Shown here in pieces: positions 43,030 through 51,865 of a stretch of DNA of 64,000 bases. This DNA comes from Mesorhizobium neociceri. Its GTDB lineage: Bacteria > Pseudomonadota > Alphaproteobacteria > Rhizobiales > Rhizobiaceae. The DNA lies in the NCBI RefSeq assembly GCF_013520985.1, contig NZ_JACDTY010000015.1:62001-126000 (forward strand), in the 5' to 3' direction. Under the pieces are notes generated by a model. That model did no database searches. It saw only the letters and a program-made list of their open reading frames with translations, and was not told the DNA's origin. Both the position numbers and the translations under genes were made by a program. How positions within the stretch are numbered: the first letter of the stretch is position 1; every line of letters begins with the position of its first letter.

Positions 43030-43269
43030 ATGGCTGCGGACGGGCGTGAAGGCAAGGCCAATGTCGACCCGAAACTGCTGGAGCTGCTGGCCTGCCCGCT
43101 GACCAAGGGGCCGCTGGCCTGGGACCCGGAGCGCGGCGAGCTGATCTCACGCGTCGCCAAGCTCGCCTATCCCGTACGCGACGGCATCCCGATCATGCTG
43201 CCTTCGGAGGCGCGGAGCATTTCGGCGGAAGACGTGCTATCGCCGCCGCGGCTAAGTGGGCCTTCCTGA
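43030..43269 (+). CDS. Trm112 family protein
   Basis: Protein of 79 residues. LLELLACPLTKGPLAWDPE (about 15-33) and SRVAKLAYPVRDGIPIMLPSEAR (about 40-62) are diagnostic of the Trm112/YcaR family. In bacteria only one Cys of the zinc site is usually kept, as here. In eukaryotes Trm112 activates methyltransferases; the bacterial role is poorly defined. It is downstream of a repeat and convergent with dnaE2. Confidence 0.88.
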   Translation: MAADGREGKANVDPKLLELLACPLTKGPLAWDPERGELISRVAKLAYPVRDGIPIMLPSEARSISAEDVLSPPRLSGPS

Positions 43270-43317
43270 ATTTCGAGCATCGTCGCGACGCACAAGTTGG
43301 CAGAGGTTTGCGGGACA

Positions 43318-43476
43318 GCGCCCCCCCTCTGCCCTGCCGGGCATCTCCCCCACTTGGGGGGAGATCGGCAGCTTCGTCGCCCAGCCCGTCTTTAACGTTG
43401 GAGATTGGCGAAGGCGGAGATGACGGCCAATCTCCCTCCTTGTGGGGGAGATGTCCGGCAGGACAGAGGGGGGCGC
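43318..43476. repeat. Dispersed repeat, CTCCCCCACTTGGGGGGAGAT family
   Basis: Ends GCGCCCCCCCTCTGCCCTGCCGG and CCGGCAGGACAGAGGGGGGCGC are inverted copies. Each half also has its own small stem, and a GTTGGAGATTGGCGAA core lies between. It lies between convergent Trm112 and dnaE2. A second copy is at 60784. Confidence 0.78.
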
Positions 43477-43530
43477 GAAGGATCACCGTCGCTTCGCATT
43501 CGTTCCTGTGGGACGATGAATGAGCTGCGA

Positions 43531-46500
43531 TTACTGAAAATTGCGGCCCTTGGGCATGACCCTCTCGGCCTTGTCCGACAGTGTTGCGATATCCGGCCGG
43601 GCGGGCACAGCCGGCGTCATCTCTTCCAACAGCACCGTCAGCCAGGGCGTCAGATCCTCGATCTTCTCGGCGACGATGTGGATGACATCGGATTCCGACT
43701 GCAGCTTGCCGGTGACCTTGACGAAGCGTGCGCCCATGACGATCGGCCGGAATCGGGTAAATGTCCTCTCCCAGAAAATGACGTTGGCGACGGCCTTGTC
43801 GTCCTCCAGCGTCAGGAAGATCGCATTGCCCTTGCCGGGCCGCTGCCGCACCAAGACCAGGCCGGCGACGGAGACCCGCCTGCCGTCGCGAACCGAGCCA
43901 AGGTTGGCATTGGGGATGACGCCGGCGCGGTCGAGGCGCTCGCGCAGGAAGGCGACCGGATGCGCCTTCAGCGACAGGCCGAGCGCGCGGTAATCGTGGA
44001 TGACATGTTCGCCGAGCGGCATTGTCGGCAGTTTGGTTTCGGGTTCGAGCTCGCGCAACCGGATCGCCGGCTGGTCGAACAGCGGCAGTTTTTCGGCGGC
44101 ACTCTTGCCGTCCAGCGCGCGCACCGCCCACAAGGCTTCACGACGATCAAGGCCGAGCGAGCGGAAGGCGTCGGCCTGCGCCAGCCTTTCGATATCGTCG
44201 ACATCGAGGCCGGAGCGCAGCCAGACATCCCTGACGCTTGAGTAGCCGGAACCGCGGCGCTGGGTGAACTGCTCCATGCGCTTTTCCGCCAGGCCCTTGA
44301 TCTGACGGAAGCCAAGCCGGACGGCATACGCGGTCTTGATGACACCACGCATTTCGCCATGGCGTGGGAGGATTTTTGCCGAATCGAATTCGTCTTCTTC
44401 GAGGGTGCAGTCCCAGTCGGAAAAATTGACGTCAACGTCGCGGATGGCGACGCCATGGTCGCGTGCGTCGCGCACCAGCTGTGCCGGCTGGTAAAACCCC
44501 ATCGGTTGCGAATTCAGGATCGCGGCACAGAACACGTCGGGATAAAAGGTCTTGAACCAGCAGGAGGCATAGACGAGCAGCGCGAAGGAGGCGGCGTGGC
44601 TTTCTGGAAAGCCGTATTCGCCAAAGCCTTCGATCTGCTTGAAGCAGCGCTCAGCGAAGTCTCTGGCATAGCCCTTCTTGACCATCCCTTCGACCATTAG
44701 CGTTTCATAGTTCCCGATCGTGCCATTGCGTTTAAAGGTGGCCATGGCGCGTCTTAGCTTATCCGCCTCACCGGGAGAGAACCCTCCGGCATCGATCGCG
44801 ATCTTCATCGCCTGCTCTTGAAACAGCGGCACGCCGAGCGTTCGCTCCAGAATGGCTTTCAGCTCTTGGCTCGGATACTCGACCTTTTCCTTTCCCTGAC
44901 GTCGCCGCAGATAAGGATGCACCATGTCGCCCTGGATTGGGCCCGGCCGCACGATCGCCACTTCGATGACCAGATCGTAGAATGTGCGGGGCCGGAGACG
45001 CGGCAGCATCGACATCTGTGCGCGCGATTCGATCTGGAAAACGCCCAATGTGTCGGCCCGGCAAATCATATCGTAAACGCGGCTATCCCTTTGTGGAATC
45101 GTCGCCAGGGTCAGCCGCCGGTCATACTTGTCTCTCACCCCATAATGGGTTTCCAGCAGGTCAAAGGCACGCCTCAGGCAAGACAGCATGCCAAGCGCCA
45201 GCACATCGACTTTGAGGATGCCGACATTGTCGAGGTCATCCTTGTCCCACTCGACCATCTTGCGCTCATCCATCGCCGTCTTGACGATGGGGACGATCTC
45301 ATCGAGCCGGTCCTTGGTGATGACGAAGCCGCCGACATGCTGGGAGAGATGCCGGGGAAAGCCCATAATATCGTTGGAGCGTTCGATCACCAGTCTTGCC
45401 AACGGGTCGGCGCGGTCAATGCCGCCAGCGTGAGCCTCTTTCTCTCCGAGCTCCGAAGTCGACCAACCCCAGATCGTGCTAGACAATGCGCTTCTGACAT
45501 CCTCGGACAGACCCATGGCCTTCGCCACTTCCCGCAGCGCCGAGCGGCCGCGATAGCTGATGACAGCAGCAGCAAGCGCAGTGCGCTTGGCGCTGTATTT
45601 GTCGTAAATATACTTGATGACGACGTCGCGCTTTTCGTGCTCGAAATCGACATCAATGTCCGGGGGTTCGTCACGCTCTGTCGAGACAAAGCGTTCAAAA
45701 AGAACGTCCAGAAGACTGGGGTCGACTTCCGTTATCTCAAGGCAATAGCAAATGACGGAGTTTGCAGCTGAGCCGCGTCCCTGACACAGGACACCCTGCG
45801 AACGCGCGAACCGAACGATGTCGCGAACAGTGAGGAAATAACGAGCGTATTTCTTCAGGCCGACGATTGCGAGTTCATGCCTGACAAGACCATCCACTTT
45901 ATCAGGAATGCCCTCGGGGTAGCGTTTTCTGGCGCCCTCCCAGGTCAATCTCTCCAGTTCAGTCTGAGGGTCGACGCCGGCTTCGGTCGTTTCTTCCGGA
46001 TAATTGTGCTTCAGCTCATCAAAGGAAAAACTCAGACCTTCGGCAAAGCGCAGCGTCTCGGCCAGCGCCTGCGGATGCCTACGAAACAGACGCGCCATTT
46101 CCAGCGGCGGCTTCAGGTGGCGTTCGGCGTTGACTGCCAGCTGCAGCCCCACCTCGGCAACGGGCGTGTTGAGGCGGATCGCGGTGAGCACATCTTGCAA
46201 CGGACGCCGCTCGGCACTGTGATAGAGCACATCGTTGGTCGCCATCAGCGCTACGCCGGCGGCGTCGGCCATGGCGGCCGCCTGCTCGATGCGAAAGCGG
46301 TCATTGCCGCGATAGTCCGGCGCAACGCCTAGTCGCAGATTCCTGCCGAAGCGATCCTTTAGCTGGTGCAGCAGGGCCAGCCCGTCGCTAGCGCCCGCCG
46401 TCAGATCAGGCAGGATCGCCAGCGACATCAGATCTCCCCATTCGAGCAGGTCGCTGCGTTGGAGAAGAGTGGCGCCCTTTTCGGTTTCGTCGCGCAGATT

Positions 46501-46806
46501 GGCTTGGGTGAGCATGCGGCAGAGATGTCCCCAGCCCTTGCGGTCCTGCGGATAGGCGAGGATGTCAGGCGTACCGTCTTCGAACACCAGCCGGCAGCCG
46601 GGGTGATAAGAGAAAGTTTCCGCCTTGGCCTGCTGCCAAGCGCGTACGACGCCGGCCACGGTGTTGCGATCGGCAAGGCCGATCGCGGAGAATCCCATGA
46701 GCTTGGCCGCCACGACCAACTCCTCCGGTTTGGAGGCGCCGCGCAGGAAGGAGAAGTTCGACTGGATGCCGAACTCGGCATAGGGGATGACGGTCAATGC
46801 GTTCAT
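43531..46806 (-). CDS. dnaE2: Error-prone DNA polymerase DnaE2
   Basis: Protein of 1091 residues, the catalytic subunit of the SOS mutasome that copies damaged DNA with ImuA and ImuB. It has an N-terminal PHP domain (YAEFGIQSNFSFLRGASKPEEL, residues 8-29), the palm with GRGSAANSVICYC (about 341) and catalytic acids in PDIDVDFEHEKRD (about 380), and later HHH and OB domains. Length fits the family. It overlaps imuB by 4 bp (ATGA) and is the last gene of the LexA-controlled operon. Confidence 0.96.
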   Translation of the reverse strand: MNALTVIPYAEFGIQSNFSFLRGASKPEELVVAAKLMGFSAIGLADRNTVAGVVRAWQQAKAETFSYHPGCRLVFEDGTPDILAYPQDRKGWGHLCRMLTQANLRDETEKGATLLQRSDLLEWGDLMSLAILPDLTAGASDGLALLHQLKDRFGRNLRLGVAPDYRGNDRFRIEQAAAMADAAGVALMATNDVLYHSAERRPLQDVLTAIRLNTPVAEVGLQLAVNAERHLKPPLEMARLFRRHPQALAETLRFAEGLSFSFDELKHNYPEETTEAGVDPQTELERLTWEGARKRYPEGIPDKVDGLVRHELAIVGLKKYARYFLTVRDIVRFARSQGVLCQGRGSAANSVICYCLEITEVDPSLLDVLFERFVSTERDEPPDIDVDFEHEKRDVVIKYIYDKYSAKRTALAAAVISYRGRSALREVAKAMGLSEDVRSALSSTIWGWSTSELGEKEAHAGGIDRADPLARLVIERSNDIMGFPRHLSQHVGGFVITKDRLDEIVPIVKTAMDERKMVEWDKDDLDNVGILKVDVLALGMLSCLRRAFDLLETHYGVRDKYDRRLTLATIPQRDSRVYDMICRADTLGVFQIESRAQMSMLPRLRPRTFYDLVIEVAIVRPGPIQGDMVHPYLRRRQGKEKVEYPSQELKAILERTLGVPLFQEQAMKIAIDAGGFSPGEADKLRRAMATFKRNGTIGNYETLMVEGMVKKGYARDFAERCFKQIEGFGEYGFPESHAASFALLVYASCWFKTFYPDVFCAAILNSQPMGFYQPAQLVRDARDHGVAIRDVDVNFSDWDCTLEEDEFDSAKILPRHGEMRGVIKTAYAVRLGFRQIKGLAEKRMEQFTQRRGSGYSSVRDVWLRSGLDVDDIERLAQADAFRSLGLDRREALWAVRALDGKSAAEKLPLFDQPAIRLRELEPETKLPTMPLGEHVIHDYRALGLSLKAHPVAFLRERLDRAGVIPNANLGSVRDGRRVSVAGLVLVRQRPGKGNAIFLTLEDDKAVANVIFWERTFTRFRPIVMGARFVKVTGKLQSESDVIHIVAEKIEDLTPWLTVLLEEMTPAVPARPDIATLSDKAERVMPKGRNFQ

Positions 46807-48428
46807 GCGAAGACCCCATGCATAAACCAGCGTGGCGGCACCTGCGGGTTGCCGTAAAGGCCTTGCCGGTAGAGCCAGTAGCGGCGGCCGTCGGCATCCT
46901 CGATGCGGAAATAGTCACGAGTCGATGTGACAGGGTCGCTCATGGCTTCATGCCACCATTCGGCGGCGATACGTTCGGGTCCCTCCACACGCGTGACCCG
47001 GTAGAGCGCGCGCCGCCAGCGGAAGTGCAGCGGCGGCCCCTCCGGCATCTCGGTCGCCGGCACTTCGATCGGCTCGGGCGAACGGAACAGCCGGATCGGC
47101 CGCTCCGGCGGGAAGATGGTTGCGGGCGGCGCGTCTTTCCGGTCCGGCTTTTTCGGTGGCGTGGTCCGTTGCGGCGCCTCGGAGAAGGGGATGGTGGCGA
47201 CGGCGCGCTCCGGCAGATGGCTTTCGACGGCGACCGCTTTCAGCACAGCATTGTCGCCGAGCCGGGCGCGGATGCGGTCGGCAAACAGCGCGATGTCGGC
47301 GCCGTCATCCTCGGTCTCGCCGGTCAGATCGGCCTGCTGCATGTCGAAGGCGGCGGCCGCCAGAACGGAAAGCCGCACCAGATCGAAACCGTAGCCGGCA
47401 TCGATGTCCTGTTCGAGCGCTGTCAGCCGCTCGTGGAACAGGCGCTGGATCAGCTTCGGTTCGCGCAGGGGCCGCGAGGTGCCGACAGCGATGCGGCTGA
47501 CGGCGCCGTCGACGCGAAACAACAGCAGCGCCAGCATCCGGGCGCCTTCGCCGCGGCGTTCGAGATCGACCTTCAAGGTCACCGCCAGCATTTCCACCAG
47601 CCGCTCGATCTCGGCGGTGAGCACGACCGGCTCGGCGAGGTGGCGTTCGACCGAAAGCGGCGCCACGGGCAGACGCGGCGAAACCGCCTCGTCGAGGCGG
47701 CCGAGCGCCTGGTCTAGCCGCAACAGCAAGCTGGCGCCGAAGCGGCGGGCAAGCGGCGCGCGCGGCGCAGCCATGACGGCGCCCGCGGTGCGCAGGCCGA
47801 CGCTTTCCAGGCTGGCGCGGATATCAGGCTCGATGCGCAAAGCGGCCAGCGGCAAGGGGGCGAGCAGTGCTTCCTCCTCGCCGGAGGGAATAATGCGATC
47901 GCCGCAGAAGCGCGCCGCCGCCCAGGCGGCGCCCGGCGTCGCGGCAAGCCCGGCGCGGACATCGAAACCCTGCTGGAAAAAGCGCGCAAGAATGTCATCC
48001 AGCATGGCGCGTTCGCCGCCGAACAGATGCGTGCAGCCGGTGACGTCGAGATAAAGCCCGTCGGCGCCGTCGAGCGCCACCAGCGGCGTGTAGCGGTCGC
48101 ACCAGTCGGCGAGGCCTTCGAGCAGCCGGCGATCGGCTTCCGGATCGGCCTCGACAATGTCGATCGAGGGATGCATGGCGCGCGCGTCGGCAATGCCCAT
48201 GCCGCGCTTCAGGTGCAGCGCCTCAGCCCGCTCGTCGAGGGCTGATATGCGCTGGGCGTTGCGGTCGCGATGGCTGATTACCAGCGGTGGGTGAGATGGC
48301 GGCAAATGATCCGACGGCCGGGAACGCCACGACCGTCCCAGGCGCTGGCGCAGGATCCGCTCCGCCCCGAGATGCGGGAACCACAGCGACAGAATTCTCT
48401 GGCCTTCTCTCTTCGAAACGGTGCTCAT
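46803..48428 (-). CDS. imuB: ImuB, Y-family polymerase-like mutasome protein
   Basis: Protein of 541 residues related to Y-family DNA polymerases but without their catalytic acids, as is typical of ImuB, which links DnaE2 to the beta clamp. It starts MSTVSKREGQRILSLWFPHL. LVALDGADGLYLDVTGCTHLFGGE is near residue 115 and a C-terminal RRALYRVTRVEGPERIAAEWW is characteristic. ATG 48428 lies inside imuA, so about 206 bp are read in two frames. The earlier in-frame start at 48533 would extend the overlap without homology support. Confidence 0.94.
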   Translation of the reverse strand: MSTVSKREGQRILSLWFPHLGAERILRQRLGRSWRSRPSDHLPPSHPPLVISHRDRNAQRISALDERAEALHLKRGMGIADARAMHPSIDIVEADPEADRRLLEGLADWCDRYTPLVALDGADGLYLDVTGCTHLFGGERAMLDDILARFFQQGFDVRAGLAATPGAAWAAARFCGDRIIPSGEEEALLAPLPLAALRIEPDIRASLESVGLRTAGAVMAAPRAPLARRFGASLLLRLDQALGRLDEAVSPRLPVAPLSVERHLAEPVVLTAEIERLVEMLAVTLKVDLERRGEGARMLALLLFRVDGAVSRIAVGTSRPLREPKLIQRLFHERLTALEQDIDAGYGFDLVRLSVLAAAAFDMQQADLTGETEDDGADIALFADRIRARLGDNAVLKAVAVESHLPERAVATIPFSEAPQRTTPPKKPDRKDAPPATIFPPERPIRLFRSPEPIEVPATEMPEGPPLHFRWRRALYRVTRVEGPERIAAEWWHEAMSDPVTSTRDYFRIEDADGRRYWLYRQGLYGNPQVPPRWFMHGVFA

Positions 48429-49251
48429 CGGGGTTCCATTCCAGTGTGAATTGTCCGAGCAGAGCCGTGCGGCTCTTGCCGATGCTGACGGTGAAGGCAG
48501 GGCGGCCGATCGAGTCGGCGAGCGGCCCGGCAATCGTCCGGCGCGATGTTGCGGGTGCGCCCGACACGATGAGACGCACCGGGGCGGCGGTCGGTTCGGC
48601 CTCGCCGGCCTGGCGCAGCAGGAACACCGGCCGGCCGGCGCTTTGGGCGCGGGCGTGCAACCGGCGCGTTGCGGTGAGGTCGAGCCGGTGCGGGCTGCCG
48701 CGGATTTCGAGAATGACTGCGGCGAGCGCGGTCATCTTCGCGGCCTCCTCGGCCACCCACAGCGCATCGGTGAGTTTCGGCGCCTCGGAAAACAGCAATT
48801 GCTCCGGCGCGATGCCGAACAGGCCCTGCAATCCCTTGGCATAGGGGAAGCCGGCCTCGCGAAAAATCTCCGACGTGCCGATCCACAGCACCGGCAGGGC
48901 CTGCCCCTTGAGGATCAGGCTGACCAGCGACAGCACAAAGCCGGCGACGGCCCCGGCATTGCGGGTCTCAAGGCCGTGGATTTCGCTCAGGGCGGCTTTC
49001 GGCAGGCCGCCGCTCAGCGCGGCATCGAGGCGCTCGACGCCGGTGGGCAGGAAGGCATCCGGCGAAGCAACGGCAAGGCCACGCCGGATAATGGTGATAT
49101 CAGGGGCGACATCGAGATCGGGCGCGTTGCCGTCAGCACGCGCGCGGGCCCGCTCGCCAGCGGCCAAGCGCTCGGGCAGCGTTCCCTCGATCTTCGCGAT
49201 CTGGCGGCGCAGGGCAAAAACAGTCTCCCGCGCCACGGCTGATGTCGCCAT
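48223..49251 (-). CDS. imuA: ImuA, RecA-like mutasome protein
   Basis: Protein of 342 residues, longer than many ImuA proteins. The core has LPTGVERLDAALSGGLPKAALSEIHG (about 69-94) and other RecA/SulA-like segments. It ends functionally near GQFTLEWNPDEHRFEE (about 265-280). The last 60 or so residues are Pro/Ala-rich and are encoded across the start of imuB in another frame. ATG 49251 is 24 bp from the LexA box. First gene of the damage-induced operon. Confidence 0.93.
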   Translation of the reverse strand: MATSAVARETVFALRRQIAKIEGTLPERLAAGERARARADGNAPDLDVAPDITIIRRGLAVASPDAFLPTGVERLDAALSGGLPKAALSEIHGLETRNAGAVAGFVLSLVSLILKGQALPVLWIGTSEIFREAGFPYAKGLQGLFGIAPEQLLFSEAPKLTDALWVAEEAAKMTALAAVILEIRGSPHRLDLTATRRLHARAQSAGRPVFLLRQAGEAEPTAAPVRLIVSGAPATSRRTIAGPLADSIGRPAFTVSIGKSRTALLGQFTLEWNPDEHRFEERRPENSVAVVPASRGGADPAPAPGTVVAFPAVGSFAAISPTAGNQPSRPQRPAHISPRRAG

Positions 49252-49274
49252 GACGGTCAGTTTCTCTCACAATT

Positions 49275-49289
49275 GTTCCTGTTATGTTC
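49275..49289. promoter_or_regulatory. LexA (SOS) box for imuA-imuB-dnaE2
   Basis: A perfect GTTC-N7-GTTC direct repeat, the alphaproteobacterial LexA consensus, lies 24 bp upstream of the imuA start. It predicts repression of the cassette until DNA damage activates RecA. Confidence 0.9.
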
Positions 49290-49434
49290 CTATAGATTCC
49301 AGAGGGTGCCGGAAGAGTCAAGCGGAGTCATGCGGAATTTATTCCTGTCTCCGAGTCGGGAGGATAGGCGACAGCCGCGTTCATTTGCCGATTCCGGAGG
49401 GAAAGCCTATATGCCGGGATCAAAGGACTAAAGC

Positions 49435-49857
49435 ATGGCCCGCATCTACAAGACCCGCACCTGGCACGACGAACTCTCGCCCTCGATCGAGGAAATGGAG
49501 TTCCTGGCGCTGGAGGCGTATGCGCATCTGCCGGACGATTTTCGCAAGCTCACCGGCGAGATCGTCATCCAGATCGCCGAGTTCCCGACCGACGAGATCA
49601 TGGACGATCTGTCGCTGGAGACGCCGTTCGACCTGCTCGGCCTGTTCGAGGGCCGCGGCATCGCCGAGCGCTGGAACCCGCAGACCGGCGAAGGCCCGAA
49701 CCGCATCACCCTCTACCGCCGCGCCATCCTCGACTACTGGGCCGAGAACGAGGAGACGCTGGGCGACATCGTCACCCACGTGCTGATCCACGAGATCGGC
49801 CACCACTTCGGCCTGTCGGACGATGATATGGAGAAGCTCGAAGAGGCGGCCGAGTAA
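49435..49857 (+). CDS. Zincin-like metallopeptidase family protein
   Basis: Protein of 140 residues with a C-terminal HEIGHHFGLSDDDM (about 121-134), an HExxHxxGxxD zinc site as in the minimal-zincin (DUF1025-type) family. The first half contains MEFLALEAYAHLPDDFRKLTGEI, also typical. No signal peptide, so probably cytoplasmic. Substrate unknown. It is divergent from imuA, with the LexA box between them; the box is about 145 bp from this gene, so shared control is possible but unproven. Confidence 0.88.
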   Translation: MARIYKTRTWHDELSPSIEEMEFLALEAYAHLPDDFRKLTGEIVIQIAEFPTDEIMDDLSLETPFDLLGLFEGRGIAERWNPQTGEGPNRITLYRRAILDYWAENEETLGDIVTHVLIHEIGHHFGLSDDDMEKLEEAAE

Positions 49858-49859
49858 GG

Positions 49860-50065
49860 CTGCGTCGATATTCAGGTGAGGCTGGCCTGCGAACGGCAGA
49901 TACCTGCGCTTCCGGCCTTCGCCGGCCGAAGCCTGCATGAGTGGTTGCGGCAGTTAAGGCTACGGCCGGCGTAGGCCGGTGCTCACGTACTTCAAGTACG
50001 CTCCGCTCCGGTTCTCGGTATCAGCCATTCTCGGCTCAGCCTGACCTGAATCTCAACACAGCCTG
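49860..50065. repeat. Dispersed repeat, TGCGTCGATATTCAGGTGAGGC family, long copy
   Basis: Same ends and CACGTACTTCAAGTACG stem as the copy at 42846. An extra segment of about 65 bp between them contains its own GCCGGCGTAGGCCGG-type hairpin. It lies between the zincin and DUF1737 genes, which converge. Confidence 0.75.
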
Positions 50066-50083
50066 CGTAGGTGCCTGCAAAGC

Positions 50084-50290
50084 CTACCAATCGCTCAGCT
50101 TGGTATCCGGCCCGTATTCCTGGCCGTCGATATCCTTCACCACCGCCTGGCCGCAGCGCATCGACTTGGTCTTCTTGTCGTAGGCGTAGGTTGGCGAGCC
50201 GTACAAATGCCAGCCCTTGTTCAGCGCCGCGGTCACCTTGTGGCAGAAGGTTGAATCGTCGGGGGCGGACAGAAAGCGGTAAAGTCTCAT
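50084..50290 (-). CDS. DUF1737 domain protein
   Basis: Protein of 68 residues. RFLSAPDDSTFCHKVTAALNKGWHLYGSPTYAYD (about 5-38) matches the DUF1737 family of short soluble proteins, which occur alone in many alphaproteobacteria. A good AGGACCTGACCC leader precedes ATG 50290. Function unknown. Confidence 0.85.
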   Translation of the reverse strand: MRLYRFLSAPDDSTFCHKVTAALNKGWHLYGSPTYAYDKKTKSMRCGQAVVKDIDGQEYGPDTKLSDW

Positions 50291-50354
50291 GGGTCAGGTC
50301 CTGTCGTGAATTCTGTGTTGTCGGGCGGGATTGTTCCGAAGCCGGCTTAGGCAA

Positions 50355-51236
50355 TCATGCGCCGATGGCGGCGGCTTTCGCCAGCAGTTTTTCGGCTTGC
50401 GCCAGATGCAGCCGCTCGACCATCCTGCCGTCCAGCGCAATCACGCCCTTGCCGGCATTTTCGGGCAAGGCGAAGGCATCTTTCACCGCACGCGCCTCGG
50501 CAAGGGCTTCGGGCGCGGGCGCAAAGGCATGGTTGGCGGCGTCGACCTGGGCCGGGTGGATCAGCGTCTTGCCGTCGAAGCCCATGGCGGCGGCTTCCGT
50601 GCATTCGCGCGCAAACGCGTCAGGATCGCGAAAATCGTTGGAGACGCCATCGAGCATGTCGATGCCGCCGGCGCGCGCGGCCAGCACCATCTGCATCAGC
50701 CAGGGCACGAGATAGCGCCGGTCGGGCGTCGCCAGAATGCCGGTCTCCATGACCAGATCGTTCGTTCCGGCAACGAAACAATTGAGACGCGAGGCCGGGT
50801 CGCGGCCGAGCTCGGCGATGGCGCCGATGTTGAGCATGGCCTTTGGCGTCTCGATCATTGCCCAGAGTTTGACGCTGTCGGGAGCAAAATTGTCGTCGAG
50901 CACATCACCGACTTCCAGAATGTCGCGCGGTGTGGCGACCTTGGACAACAGGATGCCGTCTGGCTCGAATTTTGCCGCGGCCAGCAGATCATCGTTGCCC
51001 CATTCGCTGGACAGCGCGTTGACGCGTACGATCATCTCGCAGCGCCGCTTGGGTCGGCTGGCGAAAATGCCGGCCAATTTTTCGCGCGCCGCGACCTTGT
51101 CGGCGGGCGCGACGGCGTCTTCGAGATCGATGATGACAGCATCGCAGGCCAGCGCTGCGATCTTGGCCAGCGCCTTGTCGTTGGAAGCCGGGACATAGAG
51201 CACAGAGCGCCGCGGGCGGTGGGGTTCGCTTGTCAT
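50355..51236 (-). CDS. CoA ester lyase (CitE/HpcH family)
   Basis: Protein of 293 residues of the HpcH/HpaI aldolase TIM-barrel family, near malyl-CoA or citryl-CoA lyases. RSVLYVPASNDKALAKIAALACDAVIIDLEDAVAPADK (about 10-47) has the metal-binding and Arg landmarks. MIETPKAMLNIGAI (about 131) and MGFDGKTLIHPAQV (about 217) follow. The substrate is a malyl- or citramalyl-type CoA thioester; which one cannot be said. ATG 51236 gives the usual N-terminus; a much longer frame upstream runs into repeats. It is divergent from the DUF4173 gene. Confidence 0.88.
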   Translation of the reverse strand: MTSEPHRPRRSVLYVPASNDKALAKIAALACDAVIIDLEDAVAPADKVAAREKLAGIFASRPKRRCEMIVRVNALSSEWGNDDLLAAAKFEPDGILLSKVATPRDILEVGDVLDDNFAPDSVKLWAMIETPKAMLNIGAIAELGRDPASRLNCFVAGTNDLVMETGILATPDRRYLVPWLMQMVLAARAGGIDMLDGVSNDFRDPDAFARECTEAAAMGFDGKTLIHPAQVDAANHAFAPAPEALAEARAVKDAFALPENAGKGVIALDGRMVERLHLAQAEKLLAKAAAIGA

Positions 51237-51865
51237 GGCCGATCTATGCCGCGTGTGGTTGGTGGAGGCAAGCGTCCGACCGGTATCTGATAACGAGCCA
51301 ACCGCGAAAGCTTGCGCTGCCCCTTGTCTGCTCGTCCTCCTCCGCAGTTGCGGAAGGGCCCTTCCTCTCCCCCGTCGATCGGGGGAGAGGTGTCGAGCGA
51401 AGCTCGACGGAGTGGGGGTCGACCCTTGGGCGCAAAGCGAAGCGATGCTTGCGCTAGTGCCCTTCCTATGTCCGTTCGCGACGATTGCCAGGTGGTTCCC
51501 CACTCCGTCTCGGCTTCGCCGAGCCACCTCTCCCCCCTCCGGAGGGAGAGGAAGGGAGCGTGGCCGGGGCGGCGCCAACGTCCGGAAAGGATGGTAGGCT
51601 TGAAGCGCAGGTCCTGCACGAAAACTGCACATCTCTGCGGGAAACCTCCTCCGCTCCGCCCCGGCGCCTCCATGCGAGCCCGCGACAACAGCGGCATGCA
51701 ACAGCGACGCACCCACCGTTGGTCCCTGCCTTATCGGCTGCGCAGCGAAAGCTGGTGGCTGGTCGACCCGCCCCGGCCCGAGGCCCGCCCTTGCCCGGAG
51801 GCAAGCCTGCTCCCTTTTATCCGCCCGCCCGCCGGCCGGATCCAGCCCATCAGGAAAGTCCGCGC
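51237..51865. other. 629-bp gap mostly filled by repeats
   Basis: The middle (51362-51552) is a repeat with inverted ends. The rest carries no gene I support. Open frames cross it on both strands, but they appear to be read-through extensions of the flanking genes. Confidence 0.55.
51362..51552. repeat. Dispersed repeat, CCTCTCCCCC...GGGGGAGAGG family
   Basis: Each end has a TTCCTCTCCC/GGGAGAGGAA hairpin and a CGAAGCTCG or CGGCTTCGCCG small stem, with CGGAGTGGGG and CCCCACTCCG in inverted relation. A related element with ACCCCTCATCCG is at 56943. Confidence 0.7.

Noticed and set aside
51485..51865. N-terminal extension of the DUF4173 gene
   Set aside because: The extension is encoded by a dispersed repeat and its flanks; ATG 51866 has a ribosome site and gives the normal protein start.
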